Source: Anaerolineae bacterium
GTDB taxonomy: Bacteria > Chloroflexota > Anaerolineae > Anaerolineales > Anaerolineaceae
Direction: 5' to 3'
DNA length: 64,000 bases
Assembly: GCA_013178295.1 (NCBI GenBank)
Contig: JABLWW010000017.1
Span: 1-64,000 of the forward strand
Numbering within the stretch: position 1 is the stretch's first letter; each line of letters starts with the position of its first letter. Below, piece after piece: positions 26,764-35,933 of this stretch. The notes under the pieces are model-generated. The model saw only the letters and a list, made by a program, of their open reading frames with translations. It was not told the DNA's origin and searched no databases. A program made the position numbers and the translations under genes.

Positions 26764-28797
26764 ATGGAATTGGTTTTTGACTTAGATCAGGACGAGATGC
26801 CCATTTTCCTTGCCGAAACTGATGAGCAGTTGCAGGTTTTGGATGAAGGGTTGATCAGACTGGAGCAGGAAAGCGAAGATATAGATTTGGTGCAGGCGCT
26901 CTTCCGCGCCGCGCATACGCTGAAAGGCACCTCTGGGATGATTGGGCATAAGCGGATGGTCACCCTGACACATGCCCTGGAGAATGCATTGGATGGCGTC
27001 CGCAAAAGAGAGGTTGAAATCTCGACCGCATTTGTGGATTTGTGTCTGGAAGCAGTAGATGCGTTGCGCTTATTGCGTGAGGAGGTTGTGCAGCGGCGCG
27101 CCAGCTCGGTCAATGTAGAAGCTCTGGCGGAGCGTTTTTCAAGTCTATCCACATTTCAAGAAGATAAGGAACAGATTGCTGTTTCCATGCCAAAAGTGCA
27201 GGAACAGGCGGCGCCTGCCGAGAGTGGGTGTTCCATACATGTTGAGGTGTTTATCGCCCAGGATAGTATTGCTTCAGCGGCGAGGGCTATGCAGGTGTTG
27301 ATGACTTTGCAGGGTTTTGGCGAGATCGTTCGTATGGAACCCTCGCAGGAAGAGATTGAGACTGCCAAACCGGTGCAGCGTTTTGAGGCGCAAATAAAGA
27401 CACAGGCCTCTATTGAGGAAATTCGCAAGGAAATCGGCGCAATCAGCGAGATTGAAAAGGTGGTTGTTGAAGCGCTGGATGGTGGGGAGAAGACAGCCAG
27501 CGTTCCTTCAGAGGCGCCAACGACAATACAGCCGCCAGCTGAAGCTGTTCGCAATTTAGAATGGGAACTTGGGCGCACAACGCAACCTCAGGCAAAAACG
27601 GCGGCAGAAAAGACAGTGCGCACGAGTGTTGAGCGACTGGATAAATTGATGAACCTGGTGGGAGAATTGATCACGGATAGAAACAGGCTCTATCAGGTGC
27701 GGGGTAGCTTTGAGGCCCGTTTCCGGGGGGATGCACAGGTGGACAATTTGTCTGAAACAGTAGCACATATCGGACGGATTACCGACCAGCTTCAAAAAGA
27801 AGTGATGAGCATTCGTATGTTGCCCGTTTCGAATGTGTTTCACAAATTTCCACGCATGGTGCGGGATCTGTCCAACAAGTTTGGTAAGAAGTTGGAGCTT
27901 GTCATTGAGGGAGAAGAGACAGAGTTAGACCGATCTGTAATCGAGGAGCTGCAAGACCCTCTTATTCATCTGGTGCGCAACTCGATTGATCACGGTGTTG
28001 AGACCCCCGAGGTGCGGCTGCAGAATGGTAAGCCTGAGACGGCAAGGATACTGATGTCGGCGCAGCATGAACAGGGCAGAATCCTGCTTACTGTAGAGGA
28101 TGATGGCAGGGGCATTGATGTCGAAAGGGTTAAGGCAGCAGCGGTGCAAAAAGGATTGATTACGGAGGCGGAAGCAGCCTCTATGGGTACCAGTGAAGCT
28201 ATCAACTTGATTTTTATGTCTGGCTTTTCCACAGCCAAAGTCGTCAGCGATATTTCCGGGCGTGGGGTTGGTTTGGATATTGTGCGCAACAACATCCAGA
28301 GATTAAATGGCAATATCTCTGTGGAGACATGGCCAGGACGGGGAACGCGTTTTCAAATCACGTTGCCGCTTACCCTGGCAATTGTGCCAACTCTCCTGGT
28401 CAAGGTTGAGCCGTGTATTTTTGCGGTTCCTCTGGTTACTGTTCTCGAAACGTTGCGGATTACCCAAAAGGATATCCGCTCGGTGAACAATTTCCCCGTG
28501 ATAGTTCTTCGTGAGAAGGTGCTCCCCTTGCTCTATCTATCCAAGGCGTTTGGTTTGCCTAATCAGGATGCATCAGCCTATCAGCATATTGTTGTTGTGG
28601 CATCTGGTTCAACGCAGATGGGTCTGGTGGTGGATACACTGCTAGGGCAAGAAGAGGTGGTGGTCAAATCGCTAGGCCCACTGGTTGGCGAGGTTTATGG
28701 GATTTCCAGCGCGGCTATTCTTGGCGATGGTCAGGTGATATTGATACTTGATGTTCAGGATCTATCCAGACATGTGGGTGCGCACTACGGACGGTGA
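26764..28797 (+). CDS. cheA: chemotaxis histidine kinase CheA
   Basis: A 677-residue CheA. The order is: Hpt domain with phospho-acceptor His51 in FRAAHTLKGTSGMIGH; a P2-like response-regulator-binding region (~165-245); dimerisation P3 (TSVERLDKLMNLVGELITDR); HATPase P4 with HLVRNSIDHGVE and DDGRGIDVE; and a CheW-like P5 from LAIVPTLLVKVEPCIFAVPL. ATG 26764 is preferred to GTG 26758. It starts the chemotaxis unit and autophosphorylates under receptor control, passing phosphate to CheY and CheB. A separate cheW and receptors are not in the window. Confidence 0.96.
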   Translation: MELVFDLDQDEMPIFLAETDEQLQVLDEGLIRLEQESEDIDLVQALFRAAHTLKGTSGMIGHKRMVTLTHALENALDGVRKREVEISTAFVDLCLEAVDALRLLREEVVQRRASSVNVEALAERFSSLSTFQEDKEQIAVSMPKVQEQAAPAESGCSIHVEVFIAQDSIASAARAMQVLMTLQGFGEIVRMEPSQEEIETAKPVQRFEAQIKTQASIEEIRKEIGAISEIEKVVVEALDGGEKTASVPSEAPTTIQPPAEAVRNLEWELGRTTQPQAKTAAEKTVRTSVERLDKLMNLVGELITDRNRLYQVRGSFEARFRGDAQVDNLSETVAHIGRITDQLQKEVMSIRMLPVSNVFHKFPRMVRDLSNKFGKKLELVIEGEETELDRSVIEELQDPLIHLVRNSIDHGVETPEVRLQNGKPETARILMSAQHEQGRILLTVEDDGRGIDVERVKAAAVQKGLITEAEAASMGTSEAINLIFMSGFSTAKVVSDISGRGVGLDIVRNNIQRLNGNISVETWPGRGTRFQITLPLTLAIVPTLLVKVEPCIFAVPLVTVLETLRITQKDIRSVNNFPVIVLREKVLPLLYLSKAFGLPNQDASAYQHIVVVASGSTQMGLVVDTLLGQEEVVVKSLGPLVGEVYGISSAAILGDGQVILILDVQDLSRHVGAHYGR

Positions 28798-28841
28798 ACG
28801 CGGCTAGCGTGGCGGTTCATGTTCAGAAGGCATGGTGAGTA

Positions 28842-29456
28842 ATGTCAGACGCAAAGCAAAAGCAATATGTGGATAAGCTGCAGCAGATCATTTCGCACGG
28901 GTTTGAAAATGCTGCCAAGGGTTTTGCGGGAATGGTTGGGCAGATGCTGCAGGTGGTAGATTCCAAAGTTTGTGCGGTTTCTCTTCAGGAGATTGCCAAC
29001 ACTCTGGGTGGGCCGGAGATGGACGCAGTTGGAATTTATCTGCGCGTGGAGGGTGAAATCAGTGGGCAGATCATGTTGATTCTGCCTTATCAAAAGGCTT
29101 TGGAATTGGCTGATCTGGTCATGGATTTGCCATTTGGCACCACAAAGACCCTTGGCTCTCTGGAGAGGTCTGCTCTGGCAGAAATTGGAAATCTGACTGG
29201 CACCTTCTTCCTAAATGCGGTTTCTGAACTAACTGGTATTGCCTCGCGCCCGACGCCGCCAGCGGTGATGGTGGATATGGTGGGGGCGATCATGGATGTG
29301 ATTATTGCTACGATGGGACGGGTTGAGCAAAATGTGTTGATGTTTCAGAGCACGTTTGCTTTTGCCAACCGAGAGACCAATGCAGATTTTTGGATCATCC
29401 CCGATCCCGAAACGCTGGAAAAATTAAAGCTTGCAGGTGAAGGTTTAAATGGCTAA
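28842..29456 (+). CDS. cheC: CheY-P phosphatase CheC
   Basis: A 204-residue CheC/FliY-type protein. The second active site is intact: ERSALAEIGNLTGTFFLNAV, with Glu and Asn in the E-x2-N pattern and the downstream Pro pair in RPTPPAV. The corresponding first site (ISHGFENAAKGFAGM) lacks the Glu-x2-Asn pattern, so only one site looks active. CheC dephosphorylates CheY-P and binds CheD; the gene overlaps cheD by eight bases. Confidence 0.9.
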   Translation: MSDAKQKQYVDKLQQIISHGFENAAKGFAGMVGQMLQVVDSKVCAVSLQEIANTLGGPEMDAVGIYLRVEGEISGQIMLILPYQKALELADLVMDLPFGTTKTLGSLERSALAEIGNLTGTFFLNAVSELTGIASRPTPPAVMVDMVGAIMDVIIATMGRVEQNVLMFQSTFAFANRETNADFWIIPDPETLEKLKLAGEGLNG

Positions 29457-29931
29457 TTCGATTGCCATAGGGCTTGCGGAATTAAAGGTCAGCCGTAACC
29501 CTGACGATGTCTTGGTGGCGTTTGGGCTTGGCTCCTGCATTGGGGTGGGGATGTATGATCCGGCGGTACGGGTGGGTGGTTTGCTGCATGCAGTCTTGCC
29601 TTTCAATTCGGATACTAAAGAGCTGTCCCCAAAGTATGTGGATACAGGGATCGCGTTGTTGCTGGATGAGCTGACAAAAGTAGGTGCAGTAAAGAATCGT
29701 CTAATCACAAAGGTGGCAGGGGGAGCAAATATGCTGAATGTAAGCAGCCTTTCTTCGTCTTTTGATATTGGCAACCGCAACATTGAAGCTATGCATGCAA
29801 CATTGGCAAAGTTGGGCATCAAACCCAAAAGCGAAGAAGTGGGAGGCAAGATTGGGCGCACTGTTCGGTTGTATATCGCTACAGGTAAGATGACATTGCG
29901 AATGATGGGAGAACAGGAACGGGAGTTTTAG
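29449..29931 (+). CDS. cheD: chemoreceptor glutamine deamidase CheD
   Basis: A 160-residue CheD. The catalytic Cys30 is in AFGLGSCIGVGMYD and His47 in GGLLHAVLP. The Thr that completes the triad in Thermotoga CheD, six residues before the Cys, appears to be Ala24. YVDTGIALLLDELTKVGA and ITKVAGGANML are further family segments. CheD deamidates receptor glutamines and stimulates CheC. The gene overlaps cheC, matching their physical partnership. Confidence 0.93.
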   Translation: MANSIAIGLAELKVSRNPDDVLVAFGLGSCIGVGMYDPAVRVGGLLHAVLPFNSDTKELSPKYVDTGIALLLDELTKVGAVKNRLITKVAGGANMLNVSSLSSSFDIGNRNIEAMHATLAKLGIKPKSEEVGGKIGRTVRLYIATGKMTLRMMGEQEREF

Positions 29932-29994
29932 AGATGTTTGTAATCATTCCATTATTTGAATAGCAATAAACCTAATTTTTGGAGGAAAAAAAGG

Positions 29995-30351
29995 ATGGCA
30001 AAAATTTTGATTGTTGATGATGCTGAGTTTCTACGAATGCGCATCTCAAAAATGTTGATAGGCGATGGGTATGAAGTCATCGAAGCTGAAAATGGCGCGC
30101 TGGCGGTCGAAGCCTACAAAACGCAGAAACCCGATGTGGTTCTGATGGATATTACGATGCCAGAGATGGACGGGTTGACCGCTTTGAAAGAGATCCGTGC
30201 CATTGATCCGAAAGCGCGGGTGGTCATGCTGACTGCTCTTGGGCAGGAGTCGGTGGTTTTGGAAGCGATTAAGTCGGGGGCGCGAGACTTTGTTGTCAAG
30301 CCGTTTGAACGAGAGCGAGTTTTGAGCGCAATTACAAAACTCTTGGCTTAA
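29995..30351 (+). CDS. cheY: chemotaxis response regulator CheY
   Basis: A single 118-residue receiver domain. ATG 29995 is chosen for the strong GGAGGAAAAAAAGG upstream. Phospho-acceptor Asp52 (VVLMDITMP), acidic pocket D8/D9, Thr80 (VVMLTA) and Lys102 (FVVKPF) are all present. CheA-P is the donor; CheY-P binds the motor switch. cheB follows after four bases. Confidence 0.95.
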   Translation: MAKILIVDDAEFLRMRISKMLIGDGYEVIEAENGALAVEAYKTQKPDVVLMDITMPEMDGLTALKEIRAIDPKARVVMLTALGQESVVLEAIKSGARDFVVKPFERERVLSAITKLLA

Positions 30352-30355
30352 TGGC

Positions 30356-31414
30356 ATGAGTGCAAATCCTGTTGCAGCGCCGCCGGTACGAGTCCTGGTT
30401 GTGGACGACTCTGCCTTTATGCGTTTCACAATCTCAAAGCATTTAAATGAAACGCCAGGCATTGTCGTTGTGGGTAGTGCGCGCGATGGCAGAGAAGCGC
30501 TTAATTTGATACCTGAATTACAGCCGGATGTTATTACTTTGGACGTGGAAATGCCGAGATTAGACGGCTTATCCACATTGCGTGAGATTATGGCAAAGTT
30601 TCCGCGTCCGGTCATTATGTTGAGCAGCCTTACCACAGAAGGCGCGGTGGAGACTGTTCAGGCATTGACGCTGGGGGCAGTGGACTTTGTCGCTAAACCG
30701 GCATTCAAAGCCAACATTGATTCGATTTTGGGCGAGGTGGCAGAAAAGGTATTGCGTGCCTCTAAAGCCAAGGTATGGGGGCTGAGCAAAGCGACAAGTG
30801 CACCGCCGCGCCCTCAAACAGCTGAGAAGAAGGTGCGCGCGCTGCTTCAGCATGAAAAAGTGGTTGTCATTGGTTCTTCAACGGGTGGTCCGCGCGCCCT
30901 GAACACGGTTATTCCGCAGCTGCCGCCAAATCTTCCCGCAGCGGTTGTGATTGTTCAACACATGCCAGCGGGATTTACCCGGTCTCTGGCAGAGCGGCTG
31001 GATGCGGCTTCAAAGATTTCTGTGAAGGAAGCAGAGCCAGGTGATGAACTTGTTGCAGGTCGCTGTCTGATGGCGCCAGGTGGGTTTCATCTGCTGTTGG
31101 ATACTCAGGGAAAGTTTACCCTTAATCAAAACCCGCCTGTACATGGGGTGCGTCCGGCTGTGGATGTTACCATGCTTTCCATCGCACAGCGGTATAAAGA
31201 GCGGGTGGTTGGAGTTATTTTGACTGGTATGGGAAATGATGGGACGAATGGCGCCGGGTTGGTACATGGCTCAGGAGGGTGGGTGATTGCAGAAGCAGAG
31301 CAAACTTGTGTGGTGTGGGGGATGCCGCGCAGTGTAACAGAGGCGGGTTTTGCCAATGAGGTTGTCCCTTTGCCGCAAATTGCTGATGCAATTGTAAGAG
31401 CGGTCGAGAATTAA
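30356..31414 (+). CDS. cheB: chemotaxis methylesterase CheB
   Basis: A 352-residue CheB. The receiver domain has phospho-acceptor Asp63 (ITLDVEMPRLDG) and K114 (FVAKP). A linker (~130-165) joins it to the methylesterase domain with catalytic Ser175 (GSSTGGP), His202 (VQHMPAGFT) and Asp295 (LTGMGNDG). It removes methyl groups from receptors and opposes CheR, the next gene. All catalytic residues are present. Confidence 0.96.
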   Translation: MSANPVAAPPVRVLVVDDSAFMRFTISKHLNETPGIVVVGSARDGREALNLIPELQPDVITLDVEMPRLDGLSTLREIMAKFPRPVIMLSSLTTEGAVETVQALTLGAVDFVAKPAFKANIDSILGEVAEKVLRASKAKVWGLSKATSAPPRPQTAEKKVRALLQHEKVVVIGSSTGGPRALNTVIPQLPPNLPAAVVIVQHMPAGFTRSLAERLDAASKISVKEAEPGDELVAGRCLMAPGGFHLLLDTQGKFTLNQNPPVHGVRPAVDVTMLSIAQRYKERVVGVILTGMGNDGTNGAGLVHGSGGWVIAEAEQTCVVWGMPRSVTEAGFANEVVPLPQIADAIVRAVEN

Positions 31415-31417
31415 GGT

Positions 31418-32209
31418 ATGGATCTTGAAGTATATCGTCAGCTAAAGGGCAAGATTCACTCGGTTGTGGGGATTAATCTTGACCCCTATAAGGACGAGCA
31501 AATGCGCAGGCGTTTGGATTCCTGGCTTGCGCGTTCTGGAGCTCCCAACTGGGATGCTTATTTTGAGCGTATTAAACGGGATGAGGTTGAGTTAAGACGT
31601 TTTAGGGATTATCTCACTATTAATGTAACGGAGTTTTTTCGTGATCCAGAACGCTGGAAATATTTGCGCGAAAACATATTGCCAGAATTGATACAGTCTG
31701 CATTGAAACGCAATAGACAGGTGCGGATTTGGAGTGCGGGTTGTTCTACAGGCGCTGAACCTTATACATTGGCAATGTTATTAGAAGAGTTATCCCCTGG
31801 TAAAAAGGCATATATCCTGGCAACGGATTTGGACCGCGGCGCGCTGGAAAAAGCCAGAATGGGAGGCCCTTATGTTGCGGAAGAGGTGCGCAACATCTCT
31901 CCTATTCAGAGGAGTTCCTTTTTTAAGCCTGGTGGTCCCCCATTCTATGTCAATTCTTTTTTGATTGAAAAGGTCACTTTTCGTGAGCTTGACCTGATCT
32001 TTGGGGAATATGAAAGGGACTTTGATTTGATCGTTTGCCGTAATGTGGTTATCTATTTCACAACGGAGACAAAACAATTGCTCTATCAACGGTTTTCCGA
32101 TTCGCTGCGTTCGGGCGGTGTGCTTTTTGTTGGCGGCACAGAAATTATCCCCCGACCTCAGGAGTTCTCATTTCGCAGTACCGGTTTTTCGTTCTATGTG
32201 AAGTCGTGA
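31418..32209 (+). CDS. cheR: chemotaxis receptor methyltransferase CheR
   Basis: A 263-residue CheR. The all-helical N-terminal domain (YKDEQMRRRLDSWLARSG) is followed by the SAM-binding domain: FRDPERWKYL, IWSAGCSTGAEPYTLAMLLE (motif I), LATDLDRGALEKA and FDLIVCRNVVIYF. The length is typical. It methylates receptor glutamates. It starts three bases after cheB and is followed by cheX. Confidence 0.96.
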   Translation: MDLEVYRQLKGKIHSVVGINLDPYKDEQMRRRLDSWLARSGAPNWDAYFERIKRDEVELRRFRDYLTINVTEFFRDPERWKYLRENILPELIQSALKRNRQVRIWSAGCSTGAEPYTLAMLLEELSPGKKAYILATDLDRGALEKARMGGPYVAEEVRNISPIQRSSFFKPGGPPFYVNSFLIEKVTFRELDLIFGEYERDFDLIVCRNVVIYFTTETKQLLYQRFSDSLRSGGVLFVGGTEIIPRPQEFSFRSTGFSFYVKS

Positions 32210-32274
32210 TAGGTGTTTTCCAAGAGCGCCAGCCGTTTGCCTTGTTAATTCTGGCGATGATAAGGAGGAAGTGC

Positions 32275-32784
32275 ATGTCCAATGTAAAATTCATGAACCC
32301 GTTTGTGGAAGCTGCTTCGGAAGTACTGAAGGCGGAAGTGCAGGCAGAGGTGCGAAGGGGAACACTGAGCCTGCAGAAAGCTTCTCTGACCACGGATGAT
32401 GTTACCGTGCTGATCAGTCTGGTTGGAGAGGTGCAGGGTGTTGTTCTATATGGCTTCTCCGTTGAAACCTGTTTGGCAATTGTCTCGCGTATCACCGAAC
32501 AGGAGTTCAAGGAATTTGATAATCTTGCGCAAAGCGGCATTGCTGAGCTGGGCAACGTGATCACCGGGCGAGCAACGATCAAGTTGTCGGAAAGTGGTTA
32601 TCGCTCCAATATTTCTCCACCGACTTTGATACACGGACGCGGCATCCAGATTTCTACATTGGATTTTTCCCGTATCGTGGTGCCTTTGGTTACCGAATTC
32701 GGCGATATTGTTGTGCATTTGGCTTTGCGTGAGAGCCCGCCGGGCGCTGGAGACCATAACTTTGTCCCCATCTCGATTCCTTGA
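32275..32784 (+). CDS. cheX: CheX family CheY-P phosphatase, copy 1
   Basis: A 169-residue CheX. The frame extends upstream to 32206, but ATG 32275 has AAGGAGGAA ideally placed. The active-site helix is SGIAELGNVITGRATIKL (Glu-x2-Asn). CheX dephosphorylates CheY-P as a dimer. It is clearly paralogous to the next gene (FVEAA, LAQSGxAELGNVITGRAxxKLS, SPPTL in both), so this is a recent tandem duplication. Confidence 0.88.
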   Translation: MSNVKFMNPFVEAASEVLKAEVQAEVRRGTLSLQKASLTTDDVTVLISLVGEVQGVVLYGFSVETCLAIVSRITEQEFKEFDNLAQSGIAELGNVITGRATIKLSESGYRSNISPPTLIHGRGIQISTLDFSRIVVPLVTEFGDIVVHLALRESPPGAGDHNFVPISIP

Positions 32785-32845
32785 GATTATCAGTTTGGCG
32801 TCTCTGCTTTTTTCGCTAGATGAGAGTGATTGAGGATAGTGATCA

Positions 32846-33373
32846 ATGAATGTTAAGTATTTGATACCGTTTGTGGAAGCTGCTTATGAGGTCTTACAAG
32901 CAGAAGCGAATGTGCAAATGCAGCGCGGGCAGCTTGCGCTGGATAAGGGGGCTTATATCACCGATGAGATTACTGTGATCCTCAGCCTGGTGGGCGATGT
33001 GCTGGGGATGGTTTTTTACAGTATGAGCGAGGAGACTGCCTTGAAGATCGTTTCGGGTGTGCTGGGGGAGGAGCTAAAGGAAATGGATGCCCTGGCACAG
33101 AGCGGGGTTGCAGAGCTGGGCAATGTCATCACAGGCAGGGCGAGCGTCAAGTTATCACATACGGGGTTTGAGTCAACCATTTCACCGCCGACTTTGATGA
33201 TAGGTAAAGGGGCGTTGATCTCCACGCTTGATATACCCCGTCTGGTGGTGCCTTTGAAGGGCGATCCAGGAGAACTGACCATTCATCTGGCGCTGGTCGA
33301 ATCGCCCAACAAGGGCGTTAGCTCTGCGAAATTGGCAGTGCCTTCGGCGCCAATTATCAAGCTCAAGGACTGA
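32846..33373 (+). CDS. cheX: CheX family CheY-P phosphatase, copy 2
   Basis: A 175-residue CheX paralogue of the preceding gene with the active-site motif intact (SGVAELGNVITGRASVKL). With cheC it gives three CheY-P phosphatase candidates in one operon. Its last 11 bases overlap the 3' end of the convergent transaminase gene on the minus strand, so there is no room for a terminator between them. Confidence 0.87.
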   Translation: MNVKYLIPFVEAAYEVLQAEANVQMQRGQLALDKGAYITDEITVILSLVGDVLGMVFYSMSEETALKIVSGVLGEELKEMDALAQSGVAELGNVITGRASVKLSHTGFESTISPPTLMIGKGALISTLDIPRLVVPLKGDPGELTIHLALVESPNKGVSSAKLAVPSAPIIKLKD

Positions 33374-34505
33374 AAAAGTCTTGCAGGGCTTTGAGGACGC
33401 TATCCTGTTCCGCCTCTGAAATCGTGTTGTAAAACGGCAGCCGTAACAGACAATCGCCCATTTTTTCGCTGACTGGGCAGTCTCCTGGTTTGCCGCCAAA
33501 CTTTCTGCCCATCTCAGACAAGTGTAATGGCTGATAATGGAAGACGCTGACAATTCCCCTGCGGCGCAGATACTCTATTAGCTCCTGGCGTATCTCCAGA
33601 GAAGGTAGCACAATATAATACATGTGGTAGGTCTGCTCACATTCAGGGGGCACAAAAGGGAGTTGGATGCGATGCTGTTGTGCCCACTGTGTAAGATGCT
33701 GATGATAGTGATGCCAGATTTTTTTGCGTGTGTTCTGGATGGTTTGCCAGTTTTCCAGTTGGGCGAGCAGCACTGCAGCAAGGATATCTGAAGGGAGAAA
33801 GCTGGAGCCAATGTCCACCCAGGTGTATTTGTCAATCTGACCGCGGAAGAAGCGGCTGCGGTTGGTTCCCTTTTCGCGGATGATTTCAGCGCGTTCGGTG
33901 TACTTTGCGTCATTCAACAGCAAGGCGCCGCCTTCTCCACAGGTGATGTTTTTTGTCTCGTGAAAGCTTTGGGTAGCAATCTCACCGATTGTACCCAGAT
34001 ACCTGCCGCGGTATTTGCCAAACAAACCATGCGCATTATCTTCAATGACCGGAATGTGATACCTGCGGGCAATTGACAGAATAGCGTCCATGTTACACCC
34101 TACGCCAGCATAATGGACGACAACAATGGCTTTTGTGCGCGGGGTGATTTTGCTTTGCAACAAGTCCTCGTTGAGGTTCATTGTGTCCGGGCGGATGTCA
34201 ATAAATACTGGGGTGGCGCCATGCAGAACGAAGGCGTTGGCGGTGGAGACAAAGGTGAATGCCGGAAGGATAACCTCATCTCCGGGTTGGAGATTTAACA
34301 ACAGGGCGGCGATTTCCAGTGCATGTGTGCATGAGGTGGTCAAAATAGCTTTGCGCACACCAAGTTCTTCCTCTAAAAGCTGCTGGCATTGTTTGGTGAA
34401 GTAACCATCGCCGGATATGTGTGCTCGTTCAAACGCCTGCATAATATAGGCAATCTCGTTGCCGCACAGGGTGGGTTTATTAAAGTCAATGAGAATTTCA
34501 GTCAT
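33363..34505 (-). CDS. wecE: dTDP-4-amino-4,6-dideoxygalactose transaminase (WecE/RffA type)
   Basis: A 380-residue DegT/DnrJ/EryC1 enzyme closely following E. coli WecE: PGDEVILPAFTFVSTANAFV, RPDTMNLNEDLL, HYAGVGCNMD, PLP lysine K185 in SFHETKNITCGEGG, and EIIREKGTNRSRFFRGQIDK. The reaction is PLP-dependent amination of dTDP-4-keto-6-deoxyglucose to dTDP-Fuc4N. It is the last gene of a minus-strand polysaccharide set. N-acetyl- or other 4-amino sugars made from this product could go to surface glycan or flagellin. Confidence 0.9.
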   Translation of the reverse strand: MTEILIDFNKPTLCGNEIAYIMQAFERAHISGDGYFTKQCQQLLEEELGVRKAILTTSCTHALEIAALLLNLQPGDEVILPAFTFVSTANAFVLHGATPVFIDIRPDTMNLNEDLLQSKITPRTKAIVVVHYAGVGCNMDAILSIARRYHIPVIEDNAHGLFGKYRGRYLGTIGEIATQSFHETKNITCGEGGALLLNDAKYTERAEIIREKGTNRSRFFRGQIDKYTWVDIGSSFLPSDILAAVLLAQLENWQTIQNTRKKIWHHYHQHLTQWAQQHRIQLPFVPPECEQTYHMYYIVLPSLEIRQELIEYLRRRGIVSVFHYQPLHLSEMGRKFGGKPGDCPVSEKMGDCLLRLPFYNTISEAEQDSVLKALQDFFSP

Positions 34506-34529
34506 TGGTGAGGCTATTTCCTTAGGTGG

Positions 34530-35165
34530 TTAAGCAAATTTGCGCACGAGTATGGTAAAGTCATAGAGGTGGTAGTCGTGGAGCAATGCCACATCTTTTG
34601 AAAAGTTCCTTTTACAATAATCGAAAAGAAAGCATGGGTTGGCATAGTAGAGGTCGGGGCGCATCCGCTCTGGGTCTGAATAGCTGGTTAAGAAATTGGC
34701 GGCAAAGCCCTTGTGGGTGAGTTGGTTGAGCTTGCTCAGACATTGCAGAGTGTAGGAAGTCCATTCTTCATAGCCGGCTTGCAGGCGGATGTTGAAAACG
34801 CCGCTGGCAATGGCGTAATCTACACAGGGGATTTCATCAATGGATGTCGTAAAGATGGCATAGGGATGATTGGGGTGAAGCTGCTGTGCTTTGATAACCA
34901 TCGAATCAAGAATATCATAGCCGATAAATCTATTGCAAGCATACCCTTTCTTTTCGATGTAATCCAGAACGGCAGCATAGCCGCAGCCATAATCCAGCAG
35001 TGAGAAGCTCTGATGCGGGTCTGGGATGATCTTTAAAAGCTGGTCGAAGCGGGTTTGCTGCGCCTCATCCGAGTTCCAGTCAGCACCCTGTGGTGAAGCG
35101 CCATAGGAAGTTAGTTTGTGGTGGAAGTAATCGCGTATTTCGTTCAGGTTGGTTTCAAAATCCAT
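34530..35165 (-). CDS. class I SAM-dependent methyltransferase
   Basis: A 211-residue protein with motif I FSLLDYGCGYAAVLDYIEKK and a following acidic strand (RFIGYDILDSMVIKA), as in Rossmann-fold methyltransferases. Substrate unknown. It lies between wecE and the WbqC-like gene, so a sugar or glycan intermediate is plausible. No membrane segment. Confidence 0.8.
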   Translation of the reverse strand: MDFETNLNEIRDYFHHKLTSYGASPQGADWNSDEAQQTRFDQLLKIIPDPHQSFSLLDYGCGYAAVLDYIEKKGYACNRFIGYDILDSMVIKAQQLHPNHPYAIFTTSIDEIPCVDYAIASGVFNIRLQAGYEEWTSYTLQCLSKLNQLTHKGFAANFLTSYSDPERMRPDLYYANPCFLFDYCKRNFSKDVALLHDYHLYDFTILVRKFA

Positions 35166-35225
35166 GTTGTCCCTATCTTTTTTGTTTTGGCGTCGATGCC
35201 CAAATCAAAAAAGCTTGTCTTGGCT

Positions 35226-35924
35226 TTATGCTTCGGGCTGGATGATGTATTGGAGCGCCTTGTCGCCGGTCATGAATAGTAGATCCAGAATGGAGACCTG
35301 CGGGTCATACGGCGGGTATAACTGCGGGTATGGCGGGTACTGATATGTCATATATTCTAAACGAATACCAGCTTCCTTGAACTTTTCTTCTTCGATGTAG
35401 GCTTTTGCGGCTGGTCCGCTGATGTAGTGGTCGGCGCCCAGTTTGCGCAGAATCTGGATCAATTTGTCGGTTTTATTTCCACTGGTGTGCAATTCAGACG
35501 AACGGATGAACTGGGTGTGGCGGATGCCCAGCCAGCCTGCCAATGTGGTGGTCAGGCAGATGTCAAAATCGGCAAGATACTCGAATTTCTGCTGATAGTA
35601 TTGCTCCAAAGCCTGACGGTATTGGTTGTAGTAGGGGGCTTTGGCGTAGGAATGCTGCAGTGCTTTGAGATGCTGGGTATTCCAGGGCTGCTCCCAGTCA
35701 ATTTTGATCGCATGAATGGGAGTATGCTCGATTTGCGCACCGCGGCTGTGCACTGGAATAGTTAACCATTTTGTCCCCTGCGGGGTCTTGATGCGGTTGC
35801 GGTTGCGCCAGCCGCGCTTGTCATATTGCACGTCGTCGTAAAAAACAAAGACATCTGCCTTAAAAATCTGGTGAAAGTACCCGCGCCAGGGGATGTACGA
35901 GGGCTGCAAAATCACGCACTTCAT
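35226..35924 (-). CDS. WbqC family protein
   Basis: A 232-residue protein with the WbqC signature near the N-terminus: ILQPSYIPWRGYFHQIFKAD, FYDDVQYDKRGWRNRNRIKT, KWLTIPVHSRG. Members sit in O-antigen and glycan clusters, and some are implicated in amino-sugar modification, but the reaction is not well defined. The middle of this five-gene minus-strand set is a typical setting. Confidence 0.9.
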   Translation of the reverse strand: MKCVILQPSYIPWRGYFHQIFKADVFVFYDDVQYDKRGWRNRNRIKTPQGTKWLTIPVHSRGAQIEHTPIHAIKIDWEQPWNTQHLKALQHSYAKAPYYNQYRQALEQYYQQKFEYLADFDICLTTTLAGWLGIRHTQFIRSSELHTSGNKTDKLIQILRKLGADHYISGPAAKAYIEEEKFKEAGIRLEYMTYQYPPYPQLYPPYDPQVSILDLLFMTGDKALQYIIQPEA

Positions 35925-35933
35925 GTCTGCAAG

